DNA of 64,000 nucleotides from Aquilaria yunnanensis (GCA_039654915.1 CM077596.1:57968501-58032500); one strand, 5' to 3'; shown: positions 26,150-38,413, counted from the stretch's first letter. Made by a program: numbers and translations. The notes: generated from the letters alone by a model not told the origin.

Positions 26150-27432
26150 CCCTAAGGTAGTGAGATGAAGTATGATGTTTTATTGGCGGCACATGCATCT
26201 CGGTTGACCATCCACCCGGGGGCACCAAGATGTACCATGATTTGCAGAAAATCTTTTGGTGGGGTGGCATGAAGAAGGATATTGAAGAGTTTGTATCTAG
26301 ATGTCTGACTTGTCAGAAGGTCAAAGTAAAACACCAGAGACCTGGAGGACTGCTACAGCCATTAGAGATTCCTCAATGGAAGTGGGCTGACATTGCAATA
26401 GATTTCATAGTTGGGCTACCTGCTACTCGTCATCGACATGATGCAATATGGGTTATAGTTGATTGGTTAACCAAGTCAGCCTACTTTTTGGTAATCCAAA
26501 AGACTTGGCCTGTAGCTAGATTAGCTTAATTATACATATCTGAGATAGTTCATCTTCAAGGAGTACCGAGGAGCATTGTTTCTGATAAGGATCCATGATT
26601 CACATAACAGTTTTGACAGGCTTTACAAGAACAGTAGGGTACTGTGACATTAATGAGCACTGCTTATCATCCACAGACAGATGGACAGTCGGAGAGGACT
26701 ATACAAACTATTGAGGATATGCTTAGAGCTTGTGCACTAGATTACAAGAACTCCTGGGATAATGACCTGCCACTAGTGGAGTTTGCTTATAATAATAGCT
26801 ATCACTCCAGCATTCAGATGGCCCCATATGAGGCTTTGTATGGACGTAGTTGTCGTACTCCGGTGTGTTGGGAAGAAGTGGGCGACATGCCTTTATTAGG
26901 ACCAGATTTGGTACAACAAACTTCAGATAAGGTCAAAATAATCAAACAACGATTGGTAGCGGCTCAAGATAGGCAGCGAAGTTATGCAAACCAGAGACGT
27001 CGTCCTTTGGAGTTTTCTGTTGGTGATCATGTGTTCCTAAAGGTGTCACCGACCAAGGGAGTTCAACGTTTTGGAGTGAGAGGAAAGTTAGCCCCACGCT
27101 TTGTTGGACCTTTTGAAATTTTAGAACGGGTTGGAGAGGTGGCTTATAGAGTGGCTTTACCACCGAACTTGGCTAGAATTCATAACGTGTTCCACGTGAG
27201 TAATATTCGAAAGTATCAACCAGATCCAGTACATGTTATTCCGTGGGAGCCCTTGCAGTTACACGAGGATTTGACTTACGTCGAGGAGCCTTTGGCCATT
27301 GTGGATCGTAAAGAAAAGGTTCTGCGCAACAAAGTCATTCAACTGGTAAAGGTCATTTGGAATAATCATGGAGAGCAAGAAGCAACCTGGGAAGTTGAGG
27401 ATGAGCTTCGAAAGAAGTATCCACAGCTTTAA
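26150..27432 (+). pseudogene. gypsy integrase plus C-terminal chromodomain, interrupted
   Basis: Zinc-binding part around 26200-26330 (HPG..., then CLTCQKVKVKHQ), core start at 26380-26529 (DFIVGLPATRH, VIVDWLTKS), then stops at 26527-26640 across the stretch that holds the second catalytic Asp. From 26644 a clean 262-codon frame continues with HPQTDGQSERTIQTIEDML (catalytic Glu), the integrase C-terminal region and a chromodomain at about residues 215-262 (PLAIVDRKEKVLRNK, then QEATWEVEDELRKKYPQL). Chromodomains in this clade direct integration to particular chromatin. The downstream frame is the best preserved part of the element. Confidence 0.9.
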
Positions 27433-27478
27433 GGTACTTCTCAACACCCTCTTTCAAATTTGGGGACAAATTTCTTTT

Positions 27479-27490
27479 AAGGGGAGGATG
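27479..27490 (+). other. polypurine tract of the gypsy element
   Basis: AAGGGGAGGATG sits immediately before the 3' LTR (27492) and would prime plus-strand DNA synthesis. Confidence 0.85.
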
Positions 27491-27491
27491 C

Positions 27492-30400
27492 TGTAATAAC
27501 CCTAGAAATTAAGTAAAATAAAATCACCAAATTATCCTAATTAATTAAATAAATAAAATAATAATAATTTTATTAATAATAAAATATAAAATTAAGAATC
27601 TTGAGTCTTAGATGATTCCTTTAGTGGTTATTAAGTCAAATTCCAAACCGGAAGCTCAAAGTCATTTTCTTTAGGCTAGGGGCATTTTTGTCATTTACAA
27701 CCGAGCATCGGATGAAAAAGATGGGATCACCATTGGATTCTTCTAAAAAAAATGAGTCAAGAGAAATTTACCTCACTTAATTCTGAATCCGTTTGCTTAG
27801 ATTTCCAAAAATTTAGCCTACGCGTGTGTAGGGTTTAAATCGGGTTCGTGCTACTGCTACATAGGATTATTATTTATTTATTTTCCCCAAACCCTAATTT
27901 CTCTCTTCTAAAACTATCCAGCCGCAACACCTCCTGGAGTTAAAAAAAAAAAAAAAAAAAAAAAACTAAACTAATTATTTCCTTATCTCCATTTTTCCTT
28001 AATTAAACACGCACACTAATACGTTTTTCCTTCCATTTTTTTTTATTCCTTGTTTCTATGCGATCAAGCATCTGAAGTGGGTTAGAAATTAAACCTATTT
28101 TTTTTCCTCTCACAAACAGCTGCCGCTTATTATTCTCTCCTCCTTCAACAGCACACCACCATAAGAAAAAAAAAATCAGATTTTGGGAAAAAGGCAGCCC
28201 AGCATCCTTTGGTCCTCTTCACGCCGGTTATTGTCTCGTTTATTCCTCCATCAAAACAGTGTAAGTACAGCCCTTTATGCTACGATTAAATTTTATTCTG
28301 GATTATTAGAACAATAATTTTGCCTAATCTTACCTAGGTTCATTAGGTTGAAGAGAAATCTCATCCGGACAGTAAAATCGACCCTGCGCGTACCAACGAT
28401 CCCAGATTCATTTGTGTGAGCCCAAATCCTTCTATATCACTCTTTTAATTTTTTTTTCCAGCACCTAAAGGCCTTATATTTTTGCTGTAAATTCTTGGTA
28501 GATTACCATTAATCCAAGGTTTGGGTTTTTCCACTCGTTTCCGGTGCAATCTTGTCCATACTTGGTTCTAAGCCCGGTAAGCCACCGTAGCCTCTTTTAA
28601 AAATTATCTTGGCTGCCAATTTCGAATATTACAGCCCTAATAATTCTCTTTTCCTTGCTGTCCATGTTGTTACAAAGGGTTAGAAAATCCTTACTTGAAG
28701 GTTTGGTGTTTCTTTGGACTCCCGGAGCGTCAGAGATCCCGAAAACACATCGGTAACTGAAACAAAATTTTTTCCTTCCAAGATCCGTTTTTTTTACAGC
28801 CATTAAATAAGCTTATAAGTTAGTGTATGGCTGCTGTAATTTTTAGGATCGATATCAAGAAGGCTCCCGGCACGATCCCGAATAGGCACAAGGCCACCGA
28901 AGGCACCCCGAGACCCTTTTTGGCCACTAGGTAAAATTTCGGCCTAGTTGTTAAGAACATGAACCTTCCAAGTACCATTTAGGAAAATTTCTAAATTTTA
29001 GCACATTTTCTAATTTTCTACCTTACTAACATTTTGTAGGACCGTCCTAGGAAGCCGCCCCTTTCGCCGTATTATTCCGAACTAGGTAAGGGGGAAGAGC
29101 GGGTTAGTTCTCGTGGGCCCTCTTAGGCCCAAAATAAGCATCAACCCGAATAATAAATTTTAAGTAAACAATTGGGCTAAATAAAATCTTTAAATGCGTG
29201 GGCAACATGGGTAGGGTAATTAATTAGCTTTCTAGAATTTTATTTTATTTTATTTTATTTCTCTTCCTTTGAGATGTAATTTTGGTTGGTTGGTTGTATG
29301 GTTGTAATGATTTGATGTATGATGTATGTTTGGCGCTAGTATCATATTAGGACCGCTTATAATAAGAATTAAATTAGAAATATGTTAGGACCGCCTAAAT
29401 AAACACCGCTAGTAGCATGTTTAGGGCCGGCGAGACAAACACCGCTAGTACCATGTTTAGGGCCGACAAGCTCATTAGCAACATGATAAGATTGGAAGGA
29501 ACCGTTAGTGGCATGTTAGGGCCGTAATAAATTATTATAAGCCGATAGATAAAGGATTAGGAGCGTAAATACTAAATGACCAATTTAGAAAGAATTCATG
29601 AGAAATGAGATGAACATTTATCACAAATACACTTAAAAGATATCACTGATTGTCATGACATCATGTAACACTAAACTAAGATAACATGATAAAAGAAATA
29701 GGATGCACTAGAATCATGGCATTATACTAAAAAGAGCTAAAGTAAAATGAGCTATGGTCATGCATCAATTGGTTGTTGCATATGATTGATGTTTGTCATA
29801 TACAAGATTGCATTAAGTAAAAGATTTGAAGAGTAAGATAAAATACGAGGCATGCAAGGTTGGTGATGAACCATATCTACATGACCTAATAAGCCGTAAA
29901 TTTAGACGAGAGGTTCGGAACGGACGATTCGAACCCGAGAGGCATGTTAGGGTGGCGGCAGACCGTCCCTAGTCATGACCCGATATTGACACGGAGTATG
30001 GAGATATGATTTGTGCGCTGTCAGACTATAGCTGGCGAGGGACCATGCTTATGGCTGTTATCACGAGAGGCTCTACCTCGGCGTAGGTATCCCGAGAGGC
30101 TCTGGCTTGGTGGCATCCCTAGTGGCACTGCCTAAGAGTTATCCCGAGAGTGGGTGATGTACACACTCACCACCCTAGGTTCGTCCGACGGCAATTAAGT
30201 ATTGGATTAAGTGATCGATCAAGAAGATATTATTTAATCGGTAAAAAGAATTATGCATATGCATGGTAGTTCAAGCATGCTAGTAGGATTTTGATTTTGT
30301 TGTTATGATGTTGTATGGCATTGTTCTTTAAGTAAATTTGCTACAGCTTAAAGTTTATTATTCGTTGTTGTTTGTTACGGGAATATTAGGACCCACGTGA

Positions 30401-30834
30401 TGGGCCTGATACTTCCCTCTTACTGAGCAAGTTGTGCTCATCCCTCCTCTTAACATGTTTTTCTAGGTGAGTACTATGAGGAGACAGAGTACACTGAACC
30501 ATATAACGAGGTTCAAGATGTGGAGCAGACTGAGTGAGAGTACGCTGTAGCCCCTCGAAAGTAGAACTGGCTGGGACTGAGTTTTAACTTTGTGTTATTT
30601 GATTTCTAAATAAACATATGGTTTGTTTAAATTGGCACCTTATCCGCATATTAGTTTTCCTGGGATTGTCACTTAACTACTCTGATTTTGTTTAATACTC
30701 TTATTGTTTGGAAAATAATTTAAAATAAAATGTTTTACCTCACATTTCTTAAATTATTTTAATTAAATGCTTTATAATTCTGGGAATTTAAGTTATCTTT
30801 TAAAATTAAGGTTTATAAAATTAGGGGCGTAACA
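27492..30834 (+). repeat. 3' LTR of the gypsy element
   Basis: 3343 bp, the same length as the 5' LTR. By eye there are about five substitutions, all transitions, near 27649, 28623, 29066, 29228 and 30028, plus one-base length changes in two A tracts. Confidence 0.95.
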
Positions 30835-31529
30835 CTTTTTATACCTACAATTTTTTGTTAATATGCAACACTTATATATTTTCATGTGAAACTTTAGCAT
30901 GAGTTTTACCACATAATAAACTTTCATAGTATATACTCATTCAAGTTGCAAAACCAAAAAAACTTAATTGACAGAAAAATTATGTTCCAAGGTACCTTTT
31001 ACAACAATACAAATTTTAGCTTGATATTTACCATATATTTAATTTTTATTCAAATAAAAAATTTAGTTATGAAGGTTTTTAAAATGCTAAGTTGAAATTT
31101 TAATTTTTATAAAATATTTAGCTATACAAACTTTAGCATGAGTTTTACATTTAAGTTTTTTACTTAAATAAAAGATTTGGCTATGAAAGTTTTTGGAATG
31201 ATAAGTTGAAATTTTAAGTTTTATAAAATATTTACTTGAGGTATTATTTAATAGTAATATAGAACCAAGGGTGATATGTTTGAAGCAAAAAAAAAATTTA
31301 ATGGCAATTTAAGCGTTTTAGGTAAGATTAACACAAAATAATTGTATATAATACATAATTATATAATATAGAATCAAGGGTGGGTAAGTTTGTAGCAAAA
31401 AATAAAATTTAATGGCAACTTAAGAGTTTTTTTTCTTTTTGTGTTCTAGTGCTAATACAACTCCACTCAAATAGATAATGATAAAATTAGGTTTCATTAA
31501 GAGAACAAAACATCTTACAACAAAAGGAT

Positions 31530-31610
31530 AAAAGAGTCGTTCAACATTTGTATATTTTCATACTTTTTAAAAGAGTCGTTCAACATTTGTATACCTTCGT
31601 ACTTTTTATA
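31530..31610. repeat. 39-bp tandem repeat at the right end of the AT-rich block
   Basis: 'aaagagtcgttcaacattt' occurs at 31531 and again at 31570, each followed by 'gtat' and 'tactttttA'. It marks the last block-specific sequence before the RLK 3' flank resumes near 31611. Confidence 0.7.
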
Positions 31611-32184
31611 ATATAGGCATTTGGTTTAACCAGGACTTCCAGCGACCCACTGTAAAAGAAATAAAGCCTAAAGCAATCCGACAACTGACACTAATATAAT
31701 GACGTGAATTACTATATATAATTTTGACTTATATTATTTGTCCCCAAAACATAATGGACAAATAAACCTAATTCTCTCTTGGAACATTTTTTCTTTTCAC
31801 TATTAGTCTTTTATATACATCCATACAGGTAAGACAAACATTTCTTTTATACAAATCATAGTTTTGTGGCTTGAGGCATTTGGGCTTCTTGGGTCCCGAG
31901 TTTACTTGGCCTGGAGACCTGAGTAAGGTGAGATCGTTTGGTGTAGGTTAGACAGTAATCAAAATTAAGTTCATCATATGTTCAAGTACCTATTTGGCTG
32001 GGCTTAGATCATATATGGTGTCCTAGATGAAAACTGAGTTTTTTCCTTCGAGTGAAGCAACATAAAAAGTAGAACAGCGGGCAAACTTTTTTTTTTTCTT
32101 TAAAAAAGTGCATAAAATATAACTAGAAAAATGATATGGTACAGTGCATTTTTTTATGTAGTTGGCTTGATGAATTTTTTGTCA

Positions 32185-34647
32185 TCACCTAGGCCCAGTT
32201 AAAATTGAAGCTTGTATTTCACTAGTGCCAGCACTGGGTTCAAGTAGATCTGAGAATTCAAAGTTGAAGTTGGCATCAACTTCCATTGAGCCCTCTAAGA
32301 TCTTAGCCACCATAGACATAGAAGGCCTTTTCCTGTGTTCGTTTTGTAAGCACCACGCAGCCACCCTCATCACCTTCAGGACTTCTAACGCATTTGCTTG
32401 CATATCATCATTGTACTTATCAACAAGATCCAGAAGTTGATCTTCTTCAGCTTTCCTCTTGAATAGCTTTAGTAAATGCATGTCCTCTTCCTGCTCAAAT
32501 CTATCCACATTTTTGCGACCACACAAGATCTCCAAAACTACAATGCCAAAGCTATAGACGTCTGCCTTTTCTGTGATGATGGAACTCAACCATTCAGGGG
32601 CCATGTAACCCGGTGTTCCCCTCATAGTTGTTACAACTTGACTTTGCTCCCTTCCAATTAACTTAGATAACCCGAAATCAGAAACTTTGGCATTGAAGTT
32701 CTCATCCAAAAGGATGTTTTGCGGTTTGATATCGAGGTGAATTATCTTTTGCCAGCATTCGTCATGAAGATAGGCCAATCCCCTGGCTATGTCTAGTATG
32801 ATTTTTCTTCTGGTTTCCCAAGAAAGAACAAGCTGTTGGTTCTTGTGAAAGATCCAAACATCCAACGAACCATTGCTCATGCATTCATAAACTAAAAGCC
32901 TCTGGAATTGTTCTGCACAAAATCCAACTAATCTTACCAAATTGAAATGGTGAATGCTTCCTATTGTTTGAACTTCTGTTATGAATGACTTTGTAACAGC
33001 ACCAAAACCCTCAAGACACTTCACTGCGACTTCAGTACCATCAGGTAGTGTGCCCTTAAACACGGACCCAAACCCTCCTTGGCCAAGCTTGTCAGTGAAA
33101 TTCTTTGTGATGACTTTCAGTTCTTCATAAGAGAATCTTCTAGGCATTCCTGATATATGATCTAGAAATTCGTGCCCATCATCTGTTACACCTTTCTTTA
33201 TTTTGAGTATAATCAGAGTGCATAAAAGGAAAACCCCGAAGATAGCTCCAGCTATAGATCCCAATATATATTTCACAGTGATATTCTTTTTCTTTTTTGG
33301 TGAAACAGAAACCGAGGGGCTTTGACTGACGACAAGATCTTTCACTTGAACTTTTATAAATGTAGTGTTAAGAACCGCTTCAGCATTACCTTGTCCAAGA
33401 AAATATGTCTTTGCATCTTCAAATTGCGCAAATGAATAGGCTTCAAATAGTAATGCGCACAATGGTTCTGAAAATTTCTGAATTGCATTCCCAACAAGGG
33501 CCATCTTGCAGGAACAGTTCTTCTTGCAAGTTTCCTTGCAGTTATCTTTATCCAAGTAAATCATCTCCATGCTGCTCGGCAATAAGGATGGCATATAAGT
33601 TAGCTCAAGAAATGTCTGGTCCATGGGGGACTCACAGGACACTGGTGTGATTGGTGAACAGTCTGTCTGTGCATCATGGTCCATCTGCTTGAAGTAGGCA
33701 TTTCCATTTTCATCTTCTGATCCAGGACAGGAGCACCCTGCGTCAGAACAGATGCCATATCTTCCACATGCCAATGGATAGTCGCATCGATCCAAATTAA
33801 AAAGGTCAGAAACCACTGTCCATTGTGATACTCCCCATGCGTAAGCCCTCAGGTGCCCGTCGCTCCCAAGCTGTATAAAACTAGCAGAGGATACTCCACT
33901 GCCACTGCGAATCATGAGATCCTCGAAGTTAGCATAGTGTCGACCCGTTTTTTTTTCCAGAGAGATGTTAAGAGTTAAGGCCTCATAAGGTTCAGAATTG
34001 GGTTCCACATAAGCAGTGGCTCCATCAGGATTAATAGCAAATGAATACAACCCTTCACTTGAATTCGACTGTGATACATTAGCCCTCAGTTTCTGCTCAG
34101 AAACCAGCCTCTGTCCTGGAAGTAAAGTATCTGTTGGATGATCAAAAGACTGCCAAGCCCTTCTATTATTTGAAGCAAACAACACGAGGTTTCCCTCTGC
34201 GGTCAAATTCATCCAAGAGACAACTTCACCTTTTGTTCTTGTTGACCAAATCGCAGTATTGTTTATATCTTCCAGGACTAAACCACTTTCATTTGTGTAC
34301 TGCAGTCTTGCTCCGAACTGAACCGGGTTGTTTCGGTTTGCAGACCACACCATGACTGGAGAGAGCTCTGAATTGCCACCGAAACTGCTCTGGAAGATGG
34401 AAATAGCGAGCAGACAGGAGCTTCCTACAGTTCCACAGTGGAAACCAAACACAAATTGACCATTAACTAAGATTGATCCAATACCAGCTAACTCCCAAAC
34501 ATTGAAATCCGAAGAAGGGATGTTATACCAAGATGCAGGGGGACTGGAAACCGATTCAGCACCCACATCTTGGGCTTTGATCAGCGGGGACGATAAAATC
34601 AACACGCATATGCATATAATGCACCAAGAATTCCGGCGGACGACCAT
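32185..34647 (-). CDS. G-type lectin S-receptor-like Ser/Thr protein kinase, SD2-5-like (intact)
   Basis: An 820-residue, intronless plasma-membrane receptor kinase starting at an ATG (34647) directly before a signal peptide (about 1-25). Domains in order: B-lectin about 50-190 (VMVWSANRNNP, GNLVL, WQSFDHPTDTLLPG), EGF-like Cys cluster 288-307, PAN/apple 330-435, transmembrane helix about 459-482, kinase about 520-788. Kinase landmarks: Gly loop GQGGFGSV 522-529, Lys543, Glu558, catalytic HLDIKPQN 637-644, DFG 657-659, APE 683-685. The catalytic motif is HLD, not HRD, so this is a non-RD kinase, a class often tied to innate immune signalling. Ligand unknown. Length and order match SD2-5-type receptors; SD2-5 is a family resemblance, not proven orthology. 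The frame has no lesion and is the best functional gene in the window. Confidence 0.95.
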   Translation of the reverse strand: MVVRRNSWCIICICVLILSSPLIKAQDVGAESVSSPPASWYNIPSSDFNVWELAGIGSILVNGQFVFGFHCGTVGSSCLLAISIFQSSFGGNSELSPVMVWSANRNNPVQFGARLQYTNESGLVLEDINNTAIWSTRTKGEVVSWMNLTAEGNLVLFASNNRRAWQSFDHPTDTLLPGQRLVSEQKLRANVSQSNSSEGLYSFAINPDGATAYVEPNSEPYEALTLNISLEKKTGRHYANFEDLMIRSGSGVSSASFIQLGSDGHLRAYAWGVSQWTVVSDLFNLDRCDYPLACGRYGICSDAGCSCPGSEDENGNAYFKQMDHDAQTDCSPITPVSCESPMDQTFLELTYMPSLLPSSMEMIYLDKDNCKETCKKNCSCKMALVGNAIQKFSEPLCALLFEAYSFAQFEDAKTYFLGQGNAEAVLNTTFIKVQVKDLVVSQSPSVSVSPKKKKNITVKYILGSIAGAIFGVFLLCTLIILKIKKGVTDDGHEFLDHISGMPRRFSYEELKVITKNFTDKLGQGGFGSVFKGTLPDGTEVAVKCLEGFGAVTKSFITEVQTIGSIHHFNLVRLVGFCAEQFQRLLVYECMSNGSLDVWIFHKNQQLVLSWETRRKIILDIARGLAYLHDECWQKIIHLDIKPQNILLDENFNAKVSDFGLSKLIGREQSQVVTTMRGTPGYMAPEWLSSIITEKADVYSFGIVVLEILCGRKNVDRFEQEEDMHLLKLFKRKAEEDQLLDLVDKYNDDMQANALEVLKVMRVAAWCLQNEHRKRPSMSMVAKILEGSMEVDANFNFEFSDLLEPSAGTSEIQASILTGPR

Positions 34648-36218
34648 TCTTCTACTGCTGCTTCAAAAGTTGATTGCTTGAAATGGCGACCTTGAACTTA
34701 CTCTTAATATTCAAAGCAAGCTGTTTCTGCGCATTGCAACTTGCAAGATCCTCCTTGACTGACTTACGAATAGCAACATTTCCTCTCTTCCTCACACTTG
34801 TTTTTCCTTGATAAAATTTGGTTTCTTCGCCCCTCGAAAAAAATAAAAATGCTTGTTCTCTTTAGGAGAGGAGACTCAATGGTCAATGGATTCTAATTTC
34901 CATGTCAACCTTCCTGGAAATAGCTTTTTAGACTTGGACTTTCCTTTCACAGTAGCACATACGCAGCTGAGACTGCTAATATACCCTGTTCTGAGAAGAA
35001 AAGCTTGTTTGCCGTATTAATGAAGTTCAAAAATTCATCGTATCAGATCACCATTTTTATTACAAGTTTTACACTCTCCGCCCTAGTACATAATGCAGAA
35101 ATTTGGCTTCGTAGTTTAAGTTAATAAATCAATTAGTTGTGTTTTATGGACCCAAAATGATGGTTCTTTCTTTTTCCGGACTTAATTGTCTCTATTGTTT
35201 GTTCTTGTTACCGGATCCATCTCCTCTCCATTAGATGGAGATGCCAGTCCTGCCACTCAAATAACAGGTTGGTCGAATACTGTAAGTGCTCCTCTGTTTT
35301 ATCTTTGCATTTTTCAGCTCGCATGATGTCAGCTCAATGTTTTTTTGGCTTTGTAAGGGAAAGCTTTCTACAAAGTATACAACATTAAAGATGAAGTATT
35401 GCTATCGGTACTTTTAGTTTCCTTCTATTTTGATATGGTAATTTGTCTTTCTTGTGATTGGTTGATAAGGTTTTAATTTGGGCCCCTACCTATTCGAGAA
35501 ACTATGTGAACAAACTTTAGTTATTTTATGCTTGTAGCACATGGCTTAAGGGAGATGTGGCTTTTCACTTTTGGAGGGCTTTGTTGTAAATACAAAATGT
35601 ACAGGAACATGTAACCAAAATGACAATAATATATCTCCAAGACCAAATTAAGAATTTAGTAATCAATATAATGGTATGTCAAAATGACATGTTTCATAAG
35701 ACTAATGGTATAGAACTACCTAAAAGTAAAATTGTAACAAAAACTTTAATCTTTTAAAGGATCTAACTTCAATGATCTAGAAAAAAAACTTTATTAGAAT
35801 TATTAATTGAAATAAAACTGATAATTGACAAACTATTGAAGAACAAACATACAATAAATCATTTGGGATACCTGTGATAATTGACAAAAATATTGGAGAA
35901 AATTGATCACAATGAGTTGAATCTATACTCACTGTACATTTGAATGGAGTGATTTAAGAATTCTTGGGATTTCAAAATACTAGAATTTTAAAATCAAGCA
36001 TTTTTAAATTCCTATATTTGAAAATTCAATATTTGGGTAACAACAATAAAATTTTGAATTCTAAATTCTAGTGTTTAGTCGAGTCATTTTTTAATTGAAG
36101 ATATCAGCAAGCCCAAGTCGTGATTCAGTATTTCACCAGCCCCTTCTTCAGCCTTGTCGTCTCTCCTCCGGCCCTCCCTGCTAATATATATTCATCTTCA
36201 AAGGACAACTATTATGCA
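34648..36218. other. 5' flank of the intact RLK and spacer
   Basis: 34648-35170 is shared with the other RLK copies (34958-35150 also adjoins the pseudogene). It should hold the promoter, but no box can be assigned with confidence. Near 35215-35304 a plus-strand stretch ends at ACTGTAAGTGC, which resembles an exon with a splice donor but is too short to identify. 35600-36180 is AT-rich with no coding signal. Confidence 0.5.
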
Positions 36219-38413
36219 AATTAAGTGGGCTCATCATTTTTGACAAAAGAATTGGTTAACCAAAATGGCTTCGGTGGTTTTTGTTTTAGATTAATGTCTC
36301 TTCCCCCTTTGCGATCTCAGGTATTAGCATCAATTTCTAAGGAGAAAGATGATCGATGGCCTGCCTTACCCTCCGTGGGCATGTCATCTGGTATTAAGAA
36401 GTTTGGAGGTTGTGGCCGTTGATAGCTATTGGGTTGATTCTTTGGTGTGTTCTGTTGGGTCTATTAGTCTCAAGGCTAACTTTACAGAGTAAGCTCTTTC
36501 GCTGTGACATTTTTGATAAGTTGTTTTCTGTTTCAATGGCTTATTGGATACCTAATAAGGTGGTTTGATGGTACTAACTAACCTCGTGTAATGACTTAAA
36601 CAAAGTATACCTTTATTGTTCTCTCCTAAGTATATACGAAAGGGGGATGACAAAGGTGTCTTTTTTAGGTTAGTTTTCTAATCCATTAGTCTTTTTATAA
36701 AATGACATATAAAACAAGCCTTGAGCACCAAACATGCCTGAGCATGCTGCAGACCTTCCTGATGGCCAATAAAGTGGGAAGAGGGACTATAGAACTTGTC
36801 TCAAGCATGTGAAAGCGTCGAAGACCAAGAGTTCTCATTTGCTTGGCCATCTTTTATCTCTTTCTTTCATTCACACTGAACTAGCTAGTAGAACCTAGGG
36901 CCCGAAACAGAACCATTTCCATTAGATATCAAAGTTCCAGGAACAATTGAAGGCCATCTGGAAGTTTACACTCATGAATGGAGCTTGTAGTTGCAGTTTC
37001 ATTCCTTGGAAGCTATAAAATTGGTAAGAACTAAGTCCCTGTCACCCAATGGCATGGCTTCTGCTATGATCTCAATGGTTCTCCTCAAATTTGTGGCAGA
37101 ACAAGCATAAGAAGCCTAATATCCTTCTAATTCTTCTAAGGGAAAGTGAGTTATGATGAGGAGAGCAATCTCTTCAGCTCACATGTGTTATACTCATTAT
37201 TTCTCTCTACTCGTGGAATGAATCTATATTTTGATTTGCTAGCTATGACCAAGAAGGCTGTGTCACAAGAGACTTGTACAAGATTTTGATGACTCTTTGA
37301 TTTATTTCCATTGCATACATGACTGCTAGTATACTGAATTGTTGGTATTGAGAAAATGTGCTACTTTAACTGCTAGTAGTTCTTGCAGAGATTGAATGTT
37401 ATTTCAGATGTTATGCCCTTTCTATTAGATACTGAACCTCCAGCGGAGCAAGCTTGAATCAGTCTAGCTTGTTCAAGTGTGTTTGAAGGTATGTTTTGTT
37501 AAGATAAAAGGATTAGTTATGTTCTGAGAACTGTTTTGTATTTGGTAGCTTGATGATTTCAGCATGTGTTGGTTAGTTGGCTATATAGAGCCAAGATTTT
37601 TCAAATATTATGGAGTGAACTGTATTTTCACATAACTGCTAAGCATTCCTTAAATCTACCCAATGTTTTAAAAAGATGGAGCATAACCAATGACAAGGGG
37701 GTAGCAGTTTTTTTTAAAAGGGTATTTTCTATGAGTTTCTACGCTACTATACATGTGAGAAATTTTGGGCTCACAAAGGTGTTTCTGCTGCTGATTTAAG
37801 CTATATGTTGAATTCACAAATGACAATGCTTTGAGGGTAGATGGTTTATGAGCTGTATTTTCTAAAAATTTTTTCTAGATTTGGTATAGTTATGATGCAA
37901 TTGATGAGTTCTTCCCAAACTAGGATGCCCTTAAGATCTATTAATGGTGTAAATATTACTCTAGTTTCTAAAACCTTAGGCCCTCGAAAAGTATGGGAAG
38001 GGGAAAATACAAAAATGATAAGATTGGTTCTTATAGTATGTAAGATTTTTCATTTATAGTCCAAAGATTTAGTAAGTGGCAACAAGGTTACTCCGACTCC
38101 GACAGTACAAAAGTACATATTACCGGTTCAACTGATTCAAACCATTATTGGAGACCTTAACAGTTCGAGGGGAAAATATCATCTAACATAGTTAATATAT
38201 ATATATAAAATCACATAAGAATTTTTTTCCTAAGTCAAGGGGAAAATATCATCTAACATAGTTAATATATATATAAAAAAAAAAAAGACATCCTGGATGT
38301 CCTTTTTTTGAGCTTTTAGAATATTGACCTTTAAAAATGAGATAACAGTAAACAGTAATAAGTTAGAACGAAAATGACCAGTTTTTTTTTTCCTTTTTAA
38401 AGGTGAAAAAAAA

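Larger units (their letters stand above)
21344..30834 (+). mobile_element. Ty3/gypsy chromovirus (Tekay/Del-like), LTR-complete but internally defective
   Basis: A 9491-bp element flanked by the perfect 5-bp target duplication CTTTT (21339-21343 and 30835-30839). Each LTR is 3343 bp and starts TG and ends CA. The interior is only about 2.8 kb, far less than the roughly 5 kb of gag-pol in complete relatives. Gag, protease and the first part of reverse transcriptase are missing; damaged reverse transcriptase, RNase H and integrase pieces and a terminal chromodomain remain. The sequence before the 3' LTR (GGGGACAAATTTC, AAGGGGAGGATG) and the C-terminal chromodomain are typical of Tekay/Del chromoviruses. 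The LTRs differ at only about five bases by eye, so insertion is recent, yet the interior is old and broken. Confidence 0.95.
21141..31009. repeat. 187-bp tandem direct repeat split by the gypsy element
   Basis: Unit 1 is 21141-21327. Unit 2 starts at 21328 ('tttaatatatactttt'), is interrupted after 16 bases by the gypsy element, and continues from about 30840 to 31009 with nearly the same sequence ('atacctacaatt' to 'acaacaatac'). The gypsy insertion therefore fell into the second unit after the tandem duplication arose. Confidence 0.85.
15429..31610. mobile_element. large AT-rich block with Helitron-like 3' terminus (copy 1)
   Basis: Homology to N1 stops at a host A (15428). The block begins CTAG, followed after 8 nt by the hairpin CACGTGC-GTT-GCACGTG (15441-15457). 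On the minus strand this is a hairpin, 8 nt and CTAG, the layout of a plant Helitron 3' end, and N1 supplies an empty site 'ctata/tataag' consistent with insertion between A and T. Host sequence resumes near 31611, but no clear 5' TC end is seen there, so the full element is not proven. The inside is non-coding, about 75-80% A+T by eye, with internal direct repeats (for example 17980-18180 against 18590-18780). Without the gypsy insertion it is about 6.7 kb. A diverged second copy starts at 57805. Confidence 0.55.

Noticed and set aside
32225..34355. Plus-strand frames inside the RLKs (also 47135-49328)
   Set aside because: They are antisense shadows of the kinase coding sequence, conserved only because the sense strand is.
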